DNA of 34,303 nucleotides from JAAYJR01 sp964495655 (GTDB lineage: Bacteria > Bacteroidota > Bacteroidia > Bacteroidales > Prolixibacteraceae). The notes beneath the pieces are model-generated. The model saw only the letters and a program-made list of their open reading frames with translations, was not told the origin of the DNA and searched no databases. Where the stretch lies: assembly GCA_964495655.1 (NCBI GenBank), contig CAZBWK010000040.1, positions 1 through 34,303 of the forward strand. The letters are read 5' to 3'. Position 1 is the stretch's first letter, and every line of letters begins with the position of its first letter. Of this stretch, positions 8,114 through 15,812 are shown in pieces. The translations under genes were made by a program, and so were the position numbers.

Positions 8114-9295
8114 ATGATGAAACGTGTAGTTATAGGACTCTCAGGAGGAGTAGATTCAAGTGTTGCCGCCTATTTACTGAAACAGGAGGGTTATGACCCG
8201 GAAGCCCTGTTTATGGTTAACTGGCACGACCGCACAGGAGCAGTCACAAGCGCCTGCACCTGGGAAGAAGATGCGCTGGTAGCTGAGATGGCAGCTAAAA
8301 AACTGGGTATTCCGTTTCAGATTGTAGACTTGAGCGAAGATTACAGAAAGAGAGTAGTGGAATATATGTTCAGTGAATATAACGCCGGACGAACACCAAA
8401 TCCTGACATCCTGTGTAACCGTGAGATCAAATTTGACTCTTTCCTGAAAGAGGCAGTAAAGCTTGATGCCGATTATGTCGCAACAGGCCATTACTGCAGA
8501 AAAGGGATTACAGAAAAGGAAGGAACCCCGGTTTACCGTCTTTTAGCAGGTGTTGACCATGATAAAGATCAAAGTTATTTTTTGTGCCAGCTGAATCAAT
8601 ATCAGCTATCTAAAGCCCTGTTCCCTGTAGGAGGACTCACAAAGTCAGAAGTCAGGGAAATAGCCAGGCAACAGAACCTTCCCACTGCTGAGAGAAAAGA
8701 CTCCCAGGGGATATGCTTTGTGGGGAAAGTTGACCTCCCCACATTTCTGCAACAGAAGCTCGAAGCTAAAACCGGAAATATTATTGAGATCTCATCAGGT
8801 TTCATGTCGGGGAAAAAACAAATTGAGGTAAATGAAAATAATTATAAAAAACTATGCTTCCCCTTTCCTTTTAAACCATGGAACGGTAAAATGATCGGCG
8901 AACACAGAGGAGCCGGCTTTTTCACTATCGGCCAGCGTAAAGGACTGAATATCGGGGGATATAAAGAGCCTCTCTTTGTTATAGGCACTGATGTTTCCAG
9001 AAATATTGTCTATGTCGGCGAAGGGCCGGAACATCCGGGCTTGTTCCGGCCCGGACTATTCATTAAAAAATCTGATATCCACTGGGTACGTCCCGACCTG
9101 CAAATGGCTGCAGGAGAGAAAAGGCATTTCGACATCCGCATAAGATACAGGCAGCCCCTCGAGAAGGGCATGATGCATGTCAGGGACGACGGAGCATATA
9201 TCATATTTGAAAGGGAACAGAGAGGGATCACTTCCGGACAATTTGCAGCCTGGTATATTGAGGATGAACTGATCGGTTCTGGTGTAATTATGTAA
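8114..9295 (+). CDS. mnmA: tRNA 2-thiouridylase MnmA
   Basis: MnmA performs the final sulfur insertion at U34 of Lys, Glu and Gln tRNAs in the cytoplasm. From the ATG at 8114 the product has 393 residues. It shows the PP-loop SGGVDSS (10-16), the first catalytic cysteine in NPDILCNREIKF (C101), the GHYCR segment and the second catalytic cysteine in DSQGICFVGK (C201). The C-terminal beta-barrel region contains GQRKGLNIGG and ends with a typical GQFAAWY segment. An in-frame TTG at 8099 would add five residues without any homology expected before MKRVVIGLSGG, so the ATG pair at 8114/8117 is preferred. It leads the plus-strand run mnmA-yicC-gmk-nadD-acyltransferase. Confidence 0.95.
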   Translation: MMKRVVIGLSGGVDSSVAAYLLKQEGYDPEALFMVNWHDRTGAVTSACTWEEDALVAEMAAKKLGIPFQIVDLSEDYRKRVVEYMFSEYNAGRTPNPDILCNREIKFDSFLKEAVKLDADYVATGHYCRKGITEKEGTPVYRLLAGVDHDKDQSYFLCQLNQYQLSKALFPVGGLTKSEVREIARQQNLPTAERKDSQGICFVGKVDLPTFLQQKLEAKTGNIIEISSGFMSGKKQIEVNENNYKKLCFPFPFKPWNGKMIGEHRGAGFFTIGQRKGLNIGGYKEPLFVIGTDVSRNIVYVGEGPEHPGLFRPGLFIKKSDIHWVRPDLQMAAGEKRHFDIRIRYRQPLEKGMMHVRDDGAYIIFEREQRGITSGQFAAWYIEDELIGSGVIM

Positions 9296-9325
9296 AAATA
9301 GTGTAAATTCGTCAAAAAAAAAGAT

Positions 9326-10201
9326 ATGATAAAATCGATGACAGGGTTCGGCAGATCAGAATTTGAAGTAAACAACAAAAAAATTATATTGGAGATTAAG
9401 TCACTGAACAGCAAGCAAATGGACATTAATATCAGGATGCCGTTAATTTACCGTGAGAAGGAGCCGGAAATCAGAAAAAAGATATCAGAAAAGTTGTTAC
9501 GCGGAAAGACAGACCTGATAATTTACATTGAAAGCCATGGTGAGGACTCCAACTCGAGAATCAATGAGCAGATACTGAAAAGTTACTTCCGTCACATAAA
9601 AAAGATCAATGAAGAACTAAACTTGTCAACCGACAACAGCACGCTGCAATCCTTACTTAAACTGCCGGATGTTATCAAAACCGAGTTTGAATCTCTGGAT
9701 GAAGACGAATGGATGGAGTTAACCCGGAACCTTGAGAAGGTACTGAATGAGACAGACAATTTCCGTTCAAGAGAGGGTGCAGCGCTTGAGGCTGACATAA
9801 CAGATAATATAAGCGGCATCCAAAGATTGCTCAACGAGATAGAGCCCTGCGAATTACATCGCATAGAAGCAATAAAATCCCGTCTGTGGGAAAGTCTTAA
9901 CAAAGCCAATCTGAATGGGAGCATTGACGAAAACAGGTTTGAACAGGAATTGATTTATTACCTCGACAGAATGGATATAAATGAAGAAAAGGTAAGACTC
10001 GGCAATCACTGTCAATACTTTATTGAAACAGTTTCACAGGAATCCCCTAACGGAAAGAAACTCACATTCATCGCACAGGAGATAGGACGCGAGATAAACA
10101 CTATAGGATCAAAAGCGTATGACAGCAATATACAACGTATTGTAGTCCGGATGAAAGACCTCCTTGAAAGGATCAAGGAACAATTGTTAAATGTTCTGTA
10201 A
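9326..10201 (+). CDS. yicC: YicC/YloC family endoribonuclease
   Basis: The 291-residue protein begins with the family hallmark MIKSMTGFGRSE. It has the N-terminal YicC domain (about 1-155) and the C-terminal DUF1732 domain ending with SQESPNGKKLTFIAQEIGREINTIGSKA and a helical tail. Members in Escherichia coli and Bacillus subtilis are RNases linked to sRNA or mRNA turnover. It begins 30 bases after mnmA and its stop is one base from the preferred gmk ATG. The yicC-gmk pairing is conserved across many bacteria and supports both calls. Length is normal for the family. Confidence 0.93.
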   Translation: MIKSMTGFGRSEFEVNNKKIILEIKSLNSKQMDINIRMPLIYREKEPEIRKKISEKLLRGKTDLIIYIESHGEDSNSRINEQILKSYFRHIKKINEELNLSTDNSTLQSLLKLPDVIKTEFESLDEDEWMELTRNLEKVLNETDNFRSREGAALEADITDNISGIQRLLNEIEPCELHRIEAIKSRLWESLNKANLNGSIDENRFEQELIYYLDRMDINEEKVRLGNHCQYFIETVSQESPNGKKLTFIAQEIGREINTIGSKAYDSNIQRIVVRMKDLLERIKEQLLNVL

Positions 10202-10202
10202 G

Positions 10203-10775
10203 ATGAAGGGAAAATTAATTATCATCTCAGCCCCTTCCGGATCGGGGAAAACCACTATTGTGAACCACCTGCTCGGGCAGGAGTTTAATTTAACTTTTTC
10301 AGTTTCGGCAACAAGCCGTCAGCCAAGGCCCGGCGAAGTAAACGGAAAAAATTATCTCTTTCTGACAAAAGAGGAATTTAAAAACAGAATAGACAATGGT
10401 GAATTTCTGGAATGGGAGGAAGTGTATGACGGCATATATTACGGCACTCTGAAAAGTGAGGTTGACAAGATAAGAGAAAGCGGTAAAAATATAATTTTGG
10501 ATGTCGATGTTGTCGGAGGTCTGAATATTAAAAAAATATACAGGGAAAAAGCTCTGGCAATATTTGTTAAGCCTCCTTCACTTAAAGAATTAAAAAACAG
10601 ATTGAAAAAGCGTTCCACTGAAACCTGCGATAAAATCGAAATGAGAATAAATAAAGCACAGGAAGAGTTGCTTTTTGCCGGCAGGTTCGATGCCGTGATA
10701 ATAAATGACAATCTGCAAACCGCCCTCAAGGAGGCAGAAAAACTGGTTTCCGACTTTATTTCACGGCCCTGGTAA
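10203..10775 (+). CDS. gmk: Guanylate kinase
   Basis: Gmk converts GMP and ATP to GDP and ADP. From ATG 10203 the product has 190 residues, with the P-loop SAPSGSGKTT at about 9-18, the GMP-binding region TSRQPRPGEVNGKNYLFLT, then EFLEWEEVYDGIYYGT and the conserved ILDVDVVGGLNIK. An earlier in-frame ATG at 10191 overlaps the yicC end and adds only MFCK. The start chosen here leaves a single base after the yicC stop (TAAGATG), consistent with translational coupling. The length and motifs are standard for the family. Confidence 0.95.
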   Translation: MKGKLIIISAPSGSGKTTIVNHLLGQEFNLTFSVSATSRQPRPGEVNGKNYLFLTKEEFKNRIDNGEFLEWEEVYDGIYYGTLKSEVDKIRESGKNIILDVDVVGGLNIKKIYREKALAIFVKPPSLKELKNRLKKRSTETCDKIEMRINKAQEELLFAGRFDAVIINDNLQTALKEAEKLVSDFISRPW

Positions 10776-10850
10776 ATTTTCATTACAATTATGCGGCTAT
10801 CTTTATTTAAATTAACTTTACTGAAATTAATCACTTCCATTTGACGGGTT

Positions 10851-11477
10851 ATGAAAAGTACCACAAAGAGATCTTATTCGGGGAACAAAATCGGACTCTA
10901 CTTTGGCTCCTTCAATCCAATTCATATCGGACATCTTGCAATCGCCAACTACATGGTCGAATTTACCGAAACAGATATGCTCTGGTTTGTTGTTACACCT
11001 CATAATCCGCATAAAAAAAAGGTTAGCCTCCTTGATGGTTACGACAGGCTGGAAATGGTACACCGGGCAGTCGGGGGAGATGAAAGATTTCAGGTCTGCG
11101 ATATAGAATTCTACCTGCCAAAACCCAGTTATACCATCGACACGCTGACTTATCTTACTGAGCGTAACCCCTCAAAAATATTCAAGCTGCTGATAGGATC
11201 TGACAACCTTAAAAGTTTCCATAAATGGAAAAATTTTGAATCAATCCTTGAACACTATGGTTTAATAGTTTATCCCAGACATGATTTTGACAAGTCAAAA
11301 ATGATGCAGCATCCCGGTATAATCGTTGCTGAAAAAGCGCCAATGATGGAGATATCCTCATCTTTTATACGGAACGCAATCAGCCAGGGGAAAGATGTCA
11401 GGCATTTTCTCCCCGAAAAAGTATGGAAATACATCAATGAAAAAGGATTCTATCATAAAATCCCACATAAAAAATAA
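10851..11477 (+). CDS. nadD: Nicotinate-nucleotide adenylyltransferase
   Basis: The 208-residue NAD biosynthesis enzyme transfers AMP from ATP to nicotinate mononucleotide. It shows the nucleotidyltransferase signature GSFNPIHIGH near residues 19-28, the PHNPHKKK loop, a KLLIGSDN segment, and SSSFIRNAI near the C-terminus as the ISSTxIR equivalent. The first about 12 residues (MKSTTKRSYSGN) are charged and precede the first beta-strand, so the start could be slightly shorter. It follows gmk by 75 bases in the same direction; gmk-nadD adjacency is common in Bacteroidota. Confidence 0.93.
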   Translation: MKSTTKRSYSGNKIGLYFGSFNPIHIGHLAIANYMVEFTETDMLWFVVTPHNPHKKKVSLLDGYDRLEMVHRAVGGDERFQVCDIEFYLPKPSYTIDTLTYLTERNPSKIFKLLIGSDNLKSFHKWKNFESILEHYGLIVYPRHDFDKSKMMQHPGIIVAEKAPMMEISSSFIRNAISQGKDVRHFLPEKVWKYINEKGFYHKIPHKK

Positions 11478-11536
11478 TATTAAAATTGCATAGGTATAAA
11501 AAAAACATACAAGAAATTCCCCGGGAAAAAAATTTA

Positions 11537-12301
11537 ATGCCCTCTCTGAGAAAAGCCAGGATAATACTGCTTTTTCCCCTCGCTCTCCTGAGACTGATGC
11601 TCATATTCATCATATCCCTGGTGACCGTATTATCCGGCCGTATCGGACTCCTCCTTTTCGGATTCAGCAGAAGGTTGCAGTCAACCGTGATGCAGGCCTG
11701 GGGTAAAAGTATTTTATTTATCTGCGGCATTAAAGTCCATAAAAATAAAATTCCCCGTGCAGGCAATTTCATCATTATGCCAAACCACCGCAGTTATTTA
11801 GATATTTTTCTTATTGCGGCATATACACCGGCTGCCTTTGTAGCTAAAGCAGAGCTTATGAAATGGCCTTTACTTAAAACAGGCGTCAGGCTTACAAATT
11901 CCATTTTTGTGACGCGCTCTGATCCGAAAAGCCTGATCTCGGCGATGCACAAGATCAAATCCTCAGTTGAAAAGCAAATACCGGTAGCTATATTTCCTGA
12001 GGGAACAACCAGTAAGGGACCGTTAACCCGTCCCTTTAAAAATGGAAGCTTTAAAATTGCTGCTGATGCAAAAATAGCTGTAATCCCAATGGCAATTCAT
12101 TATAACGACGACAGGGATTCGTGGGTAGATGACGACAGCTTCATTGGACATTTCTTAATACAGATGAGCAAACCGGTAACATCAGTGAATATCACTTACG
12201 GCACTCCTGTTTATAACAGCAATAACAAAACGCTTCAAAAAGAGACCAGGGAACAGATTGACCGGATGCTCAGCAAATTGATCAATAAAGAGGCGCCCTG
12301 A
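11537..12301 (+). CDS. 1-acyl-sn-glycerol-3-phosphate acyltransferase-like (PlsC family)
   Basis: From the ATG at 11537 this is a 254-residue membrane-associated acyltransferase; an upstream TTG at 11486 in the same frame would add a charged stretch and is less likely. A long N-terminal hydrophobic region (about 8-45) precedes the catalytic NHRSYLD (NHX4D motif). The FPEGTTSKG motif follows at about 40% of the remaining length. These are the defining blocks of LPLAT enzymes, which add the second acyl chain to make phosphatidic acid. Related paralogues acylate ornithine lipids or other lysolipids, so the acceptor is not certain. Its TGA stop directly abuts the stop of the convergent permease gene. 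Confidence 0.9.
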   Translation: MPSLRKARIILLFPLALLRLMLIFIISLVTVLSGRIGLLLFGFSRRLQSTVMQAWGKSILFICGIKVHKNKIPRAGNFIIMPNHRSYLDIFLIAAYTPAAFVAKAELMKWPLLKTGVRLTNSIFVTRSDPKSLISAMHKIKSSVEKQIPVAIFPEGTTSKGPLTRPFKNGSFKIAADAKIAVIPMAIHYNDDRDSWVDDDSFIGHFLIQMSKPVTSVNITYGTPVYNSNNKTLQKETREQIDRMLSKLINKEAP

Positions 12302-13648
12302 TCATCTGTTGCCCCGTTTAAACAGATAATATACGGGGATACCCGAGAGGGCTGTTAGGATTGCTATTGTTGACTCCGCCGGCCTTTCAAAAAAGGCCAG
12401 GACAAGAATTGACAGGCTGATCACAATAAAGAATATATGTGTCAAGGGATACCCGGGCAGCTTTAGTTTACTCCTGCCCCTGATACGCAATATGAAAACC
12501 CCGGCAACGGCAAGAAGAGGGAATATGCCCAGCGAAAACCCCATATAAGCCAGTATCTGTTCAAAAGTACCGCTTAACACCATAACAATAGCGATTGTTC
12601 CCTGCAGAGCAAGCGCAAGCCTCGGAACTTTGTATTTAGGATGCACTATTGATGCAAATTTAAAAAAGAGGCCGTCACGCGACATCGAATAGTAGACCCT
12701 GGGACCTAAAATTATGAATGCACTTAATGACGAAAAAAGAGCAAAAGAGATCAGCAGTGAAATAACTTTCCCTGCGGCCCCTCCAAAAGCATTTCCAGCA
12801 GCCATTGCTCCAATTTCAGGTTCGCCGGCCATCTGTTCAGGAGGAATTGCATATACAAAAAACAGATTTATTAACAGATATAATACAGTAACTACTCCTG
12901 TGGAGATCAACAGTGACCGGGGGATGACCTTCAGCGGATTTTTTATTTCAGAACCTATATAAGTTGCCGCATTCCAACCGCTGTATGAAAACATAATAAA
13001 CATAAGCGCCAGTCCTGCCGACTTCCAACCTGAGAAATTAAAATTAATCCCTCCCTGCGAAATAAAGCTTTTAAAATCACCCCTCCCCACCGTCATCCCG
13101 GCCAATACCAATCCTGCCAGCAACAAGATCTTAATAATGGTCAGTGCATTTTGCACTCTGGAACCCACAACCACCCCTCTTGAGTGCAGAAGGGAGAAGA
13201 TTAAGATTATAAGTACAGCCAGGAACCTGCTCAATGATTCGTCGCCGATTCCGCTTGACAGCAACCATGATTGAAAACCGGGAAATGCCCAGATAAAATA
13301 TCGGCTGAATCCTATTGCTGATGCTGCAATAGGTGCAGAGAACCCGACAATAAGAGAGAGCCAGCCGCTTAAAAATCCCGGCAGCGGGTGAAACAGCCTC
13401 GATATAAAAGTATATTCTCCGCCTGCTTCAGGGAAAGCAGCCCCGAGTTCGCTAAATGCCAATGCCCCGCAAAAAGCAGTTATGCCGCCCAGGAGCCACA
13501 AAGCTAACATAAGAAGAGGATTGCCAAGCATATCCATCAGAAAACCTGTAGTTGTAAATATGCCGGCCCCGATCATATTGGCCACAACAATATTAATCAC
13601 TGCGAAAAGGCCAAGTTTCCGCTCCAGATCATTGCCCTGAGTCTTCAA
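12302..13648 (-). CDS. APC-superfamily amino acid permease
   Basis: This is an inner-membrane transporter with about 12 hydrophobic helices. The first helix carries the family motif IGAGIFTTTG, and the conserved FAYSGW-like segment appears as MFSYSGWNAATYIGSEIKNP, both typical of the APC (amino acid-polyamine-organocation) group. The frame stays open to an ATG at 13741, but that version runs 86 bases into the methyltransferase gene and adds a hydrophobic tail unlike the family. A TTG at 13648, seven bases after the methyltransferase stop, gives LKTQGNDLERKLGLF and a normal 448-residue protein, so I prefer it. The substrate cannot be read from the sequence. It is probably co-transcribed with the methyltransferase upstream. 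Confidence 0.9.
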   Translation of the reverse strand: MKTQGNDLERKLGLFAVINIVVANMIGAGIFTTTGFLMDMLGNPLLMLALWLLGGITAFCGALAFSELGAAFPEAGGEYTFISRLFHPLPGFLSGWLSLIVGFSAPIAASAIGFSRYFIWAFPGFQSWLLSSGIGDESLSRFLAVLIILIFSLLHSRGVVVGSRVQNALTIIKILLLAGLVLAGMTVGRGDFKSFISQGGINFNFSGWKSAGLALMFIMFSYSGWNAATYIGSEIKNPLKVIPRSLLISTGVVTVLYLLINLFFVYAIPPEQMAGEPEIGAMAAGNAFGGAAGKVISLLISFALFSSLSAFIILGPRVYYSMSRDGLFFKFASIVHPKYKVPRLALALQGTIAIVMVLSGTFEQILAYMGFSLGIFPLLAVAGVFILRIRGRSKLKLPGYPLTHIFFIVISLSILVLAFFERPAESTIAILTALSGIPVYYLFKRGNR

Positions 13649-13655
13649 TTTATAA

Positions 13656-14315
13656 TTATTTTTCAGCAGTTTTATAACTGACAGAAAGTCCTGAACGGCT
13701 TTTACCTGCAAAAGTAGTTTTATAATTATCCAGGCTTTCAATATATTCTAAAAAATCGCGTACCCCTCTGATCCGCATTGATGTATTATGCGCTGTGTAA
13801 CACCCCCCAACCTCCAGCTTTGGGTCCAGCGCCAAAAAATAATTTTTATACCAGTATTTATCGGCATCACTGAAAACAAAATCAAATTTACCCTGCAATG
13901 CCGGCACAAGTTCATGGGCATCCCCCAGTCGCGAATCAATATATTCCTCCACACCGGCCTTTTTGAAATTGGCTTTTGCCTTTAAATACCTTACTTTATC
14001 AATTTCAATGGTAATGAGTCTGCCTCCTGTCTTGCTGAGCGCCCATGCCATCCATATTGCCGAATGGCCTGTGGAGGTGCCAATCTCTAATGCTTTTGTA
14101 TAATTATTTTCAATAATAAGATCATAAAGGATCCTGCCATCGGTAACAGATACATTCATATCCCTCCAGTTATTGGCATTATCTTCAAGGAATGTCTTGA
14201 CTCTCCTGTCAAGATCATTCTCAACCTCAGGGTACTGGCCCCTTGAATTGCATGATAGAAAAACAAAAATAAAACACCAGAAATATTTTAAATCCATAAT
14301 GCTCTGATTATACAT
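13656..14315 (-). CDS. O-methyltransferase-fold protein (family 3) with an export or lipoprotein signal
   Basis: The product is a 219-residue class I SAM-dependent methyltransferase of the catechol/caffeoyl-CoA type. SAM motif I is ALEIGTSTGHSAIW (75-88), the acidic end of strand 2 is ITIEID (101-106), and FVFSDADKYWY (147-157) matches the usual metal/catalytic DADK block. The second metal-binding pair, normally Asp-Asn after a GG turn, reads GGCYTAHNT, so Asp is replaced by His176 beside Asn177. Unusually, the protein starts with a hydrophobic segment ending in a cysteine (YFWCFIFVFLSC, Cys22; a second ATG at codon 7 gives a neater signal), like a lipoprotein signal. SAM-dependent enzymes normally work in the cytoplasm, so activity after export would be odd. 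It lies directly upstream of the permease. Confidence 0.8.
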   Translation of the reverse strand: MYNQSIMDLKYFWCFIFVFLSCNSRGQYPEVENDLDRRVKTFLEDNANNWRDMNVSVTDGRILYDLIIENNYTKALEIGTSTGHSAIWMAWALSKTGGRLITIEIDKVRYLKAKANFKKAGVEEYIDSRLGDAHELVPALQGKFDFVFSDADKYWYKNYFLALDPKLEVGGCYTAHNTSMRIRGVRDFLEYIESLDNYKTTFAGKSRSGLSVSYKTAEK

Positions 14316-14555
14316 TCAGGATAAAGATAAAAAATTTGAAATAAATGGCTATACTTTTAAAAACAAGTTTAGTTGACGTTTAAAAAAAATATTAAACTGA
14401 TCTCCCTGTCTCCGGATGATGAGAGCAGATACTAACTGTTAAATGTGGAAAAAAAACCAATAAGAAACAGGCTGCTTCTCGGTAATAAACCGGATTTTTT
14501 CTATTTTGCAGCGGCTTAACAAAAATCCCGGCCGGCGGCCAAACTTATTAATTTT

Positions 14556-15812
14556 ATGAACAGGAAAATTACACTGATAACCATTTTAATTGCAATACCG
14601 GTATCTTTTGCATTCATGCAACTCTGCACTTCCACCGCATCCGGTTTGCAAAGCCTGCCTGAATATGAAGCAGAAACTGAAGAGACAGAAGATAAGACAC
14701 TCGAAATAAAGGGTATACTTAATGAATATGATAAAATCATAAGTGAGGAAATAACTAATTCAGGAACAGTCGGATCTGCAATTGCCATAGTTTATCAAAA
14801 TCAAATTGCCTATTTAAAGTGTTTCGGGGTCAGGCAAGCGGGAGAAAATGATCCGGTCAATGAAAACACAATTTTTCGACTGGCATCAGTTTCCAAAACA
14901 ATTACCGGTGTACTAACAGGCATTTTGGCAAGTGAAGAGGTAATTGGGCTTGATGATAAAGTTAGTGATTATATCCCCGGGTTCAGGCTCAGGAGCAGGG
15001 AAAATTCAAGAGAGTTATCACTTCGAAATATATTAAGCCACACTTCAGGACTGGCTCCTCACGCTTACGACAACCTTGTTGAAGAAAAGGTGACATTACA
15101 AAATATAATAAACCTGCTCGACAGGGCTGACATAACAGCAAAACCGGGCCAAATGTACAGCTATCAGAATGTGATGTTCAGTCTGATCGACCCTGTTATA
15201 GAGACAAAAACCTCAAAAAGTTACTCCGAGTTAGTAAGTGAGAAAATTTTCATTCCCTTCGGCATGGCCAATGCATCTGCTGATTTTGAATCATTTAAGA
15301 ACAATGACAATAAAGCAATTCCCCATGTTATGCGGAACGGGCGTTATATTCCGGTCAGGCTTAACGACAGGTATTACAGTACTGCTCCGGCTGCCGGAGT
15401 GAATGCAAGCATATCTGACATGGCAAATTTCCTGCTTACTTTGATTGATTCAGAAGATAAAGAGCCTTTCAGCAATATTTACCAAACTGTATTCACGCCC
15501 CAGATAGAAACGGGTGGCAGAATGAGAAACTGGCACAATATCGATTCCAGACACTATGCCATTGGATGGAGGATCATTGGATGCCGGGGCCGGGAGGTGG
15601 CCTACCATGGGGGTTATGTTCAGGGCTACCGCGCTGAAATTGCATTATGCAGAAATGAAAAAGCAGGCATTGTCTATCTGTCCAATTCACCACATCTGGT
15701 TGCATCCAGATGCATACCCTCTTTTCTGAACCTGCTTTTCGACTACCTCGATACCAAACCGGTATTTACATCAATAGGCGAAACTGCTGCCCCCCAAAAA
15801 CTCTCTCAATAG
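14556..15812 (+). CDS. Exported serine hydrolase, beta-lactamase/DD-peptidase family
   Basis: The 418-residue product has an N-terminal hydrophobic signal (MNRKITLITILIAIPVSF...) with a cysteine at 24 (FMQLC) that could be lipidated. After an acidic linker (about 38-50) comes the class C-like domain with S111-V-S-K114, the YxN motif in MYSYQNVMFSL, and HGG near the end (VAYHGGYVQGY) in place of KTG. These are the catalytic blocks of PF00144 enzymes, which include D-aminopeptidases, esterases and low-level beta-lactamases; the substrate is not predictable. It lies divergent from the methyltransferase across a 240-base gap holding no recognisable gene. Its last 42 bases overlap the end of the convergent nucleoside kinase gene. 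Confidence 0.88.
   Translation: MNRKITLITILIAIPVSFAFMQLCTSTASGLQSLPEYEAETEETEDKTLEIKGILNEYDKIISEEITNSGTVGSAIAIVYQNQIAYLKCFGVRQAGENDPVNENTIFRLASVSKTITGVLTGILASEEVIGLDDKVSDYIPGFRLRSRENSRELSLRNILSHTSGLAPHAYDNLVEEKVTLQNIINLLDRADITAKPGQMYSYQNVMFSLIDPVIETKTSKSYSELVSEKIFIPFGMANASADFESFKNNDNKAIPHVMRNGRYIPVRLNDRYYSTAPAAGVNASISDMANFLLTLIDSEDKEPFSNIYQTVFTPQIETGGRMRNWHNIDSRHYAIGWRIIGCRGREVAYHGGYVQGYRAEIALCRNEKAGIVYLSNSPHLVASRCIPSFLNLLFDYLDTKPVFTSIGETAAPQKLSQ

Noticed and set aside
12302..13741. Longer form of the permease starting at the ATG at 13741
   Set aside because: It would run 86 bases into the methyltransferase gene and add a non-homologous hydrophobic tail; the TTG at 13648 fits better, though this start is not proven.
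14489..14502. Short CGGT/ACCG stem followed by T-run before the serine hydrolase gene
   Set aside because: Only four base pairs, too weak to call a terminator, and no plus-strand gene precedes it.
14556..15812. Serine hydrolase or the GH3 fusion as an antibiotic-resistance beta-lactamase
   Set aside because: The SxxK, YxN and HxG patterns are shared by many esterases and peptidases; nothing points to resistance.
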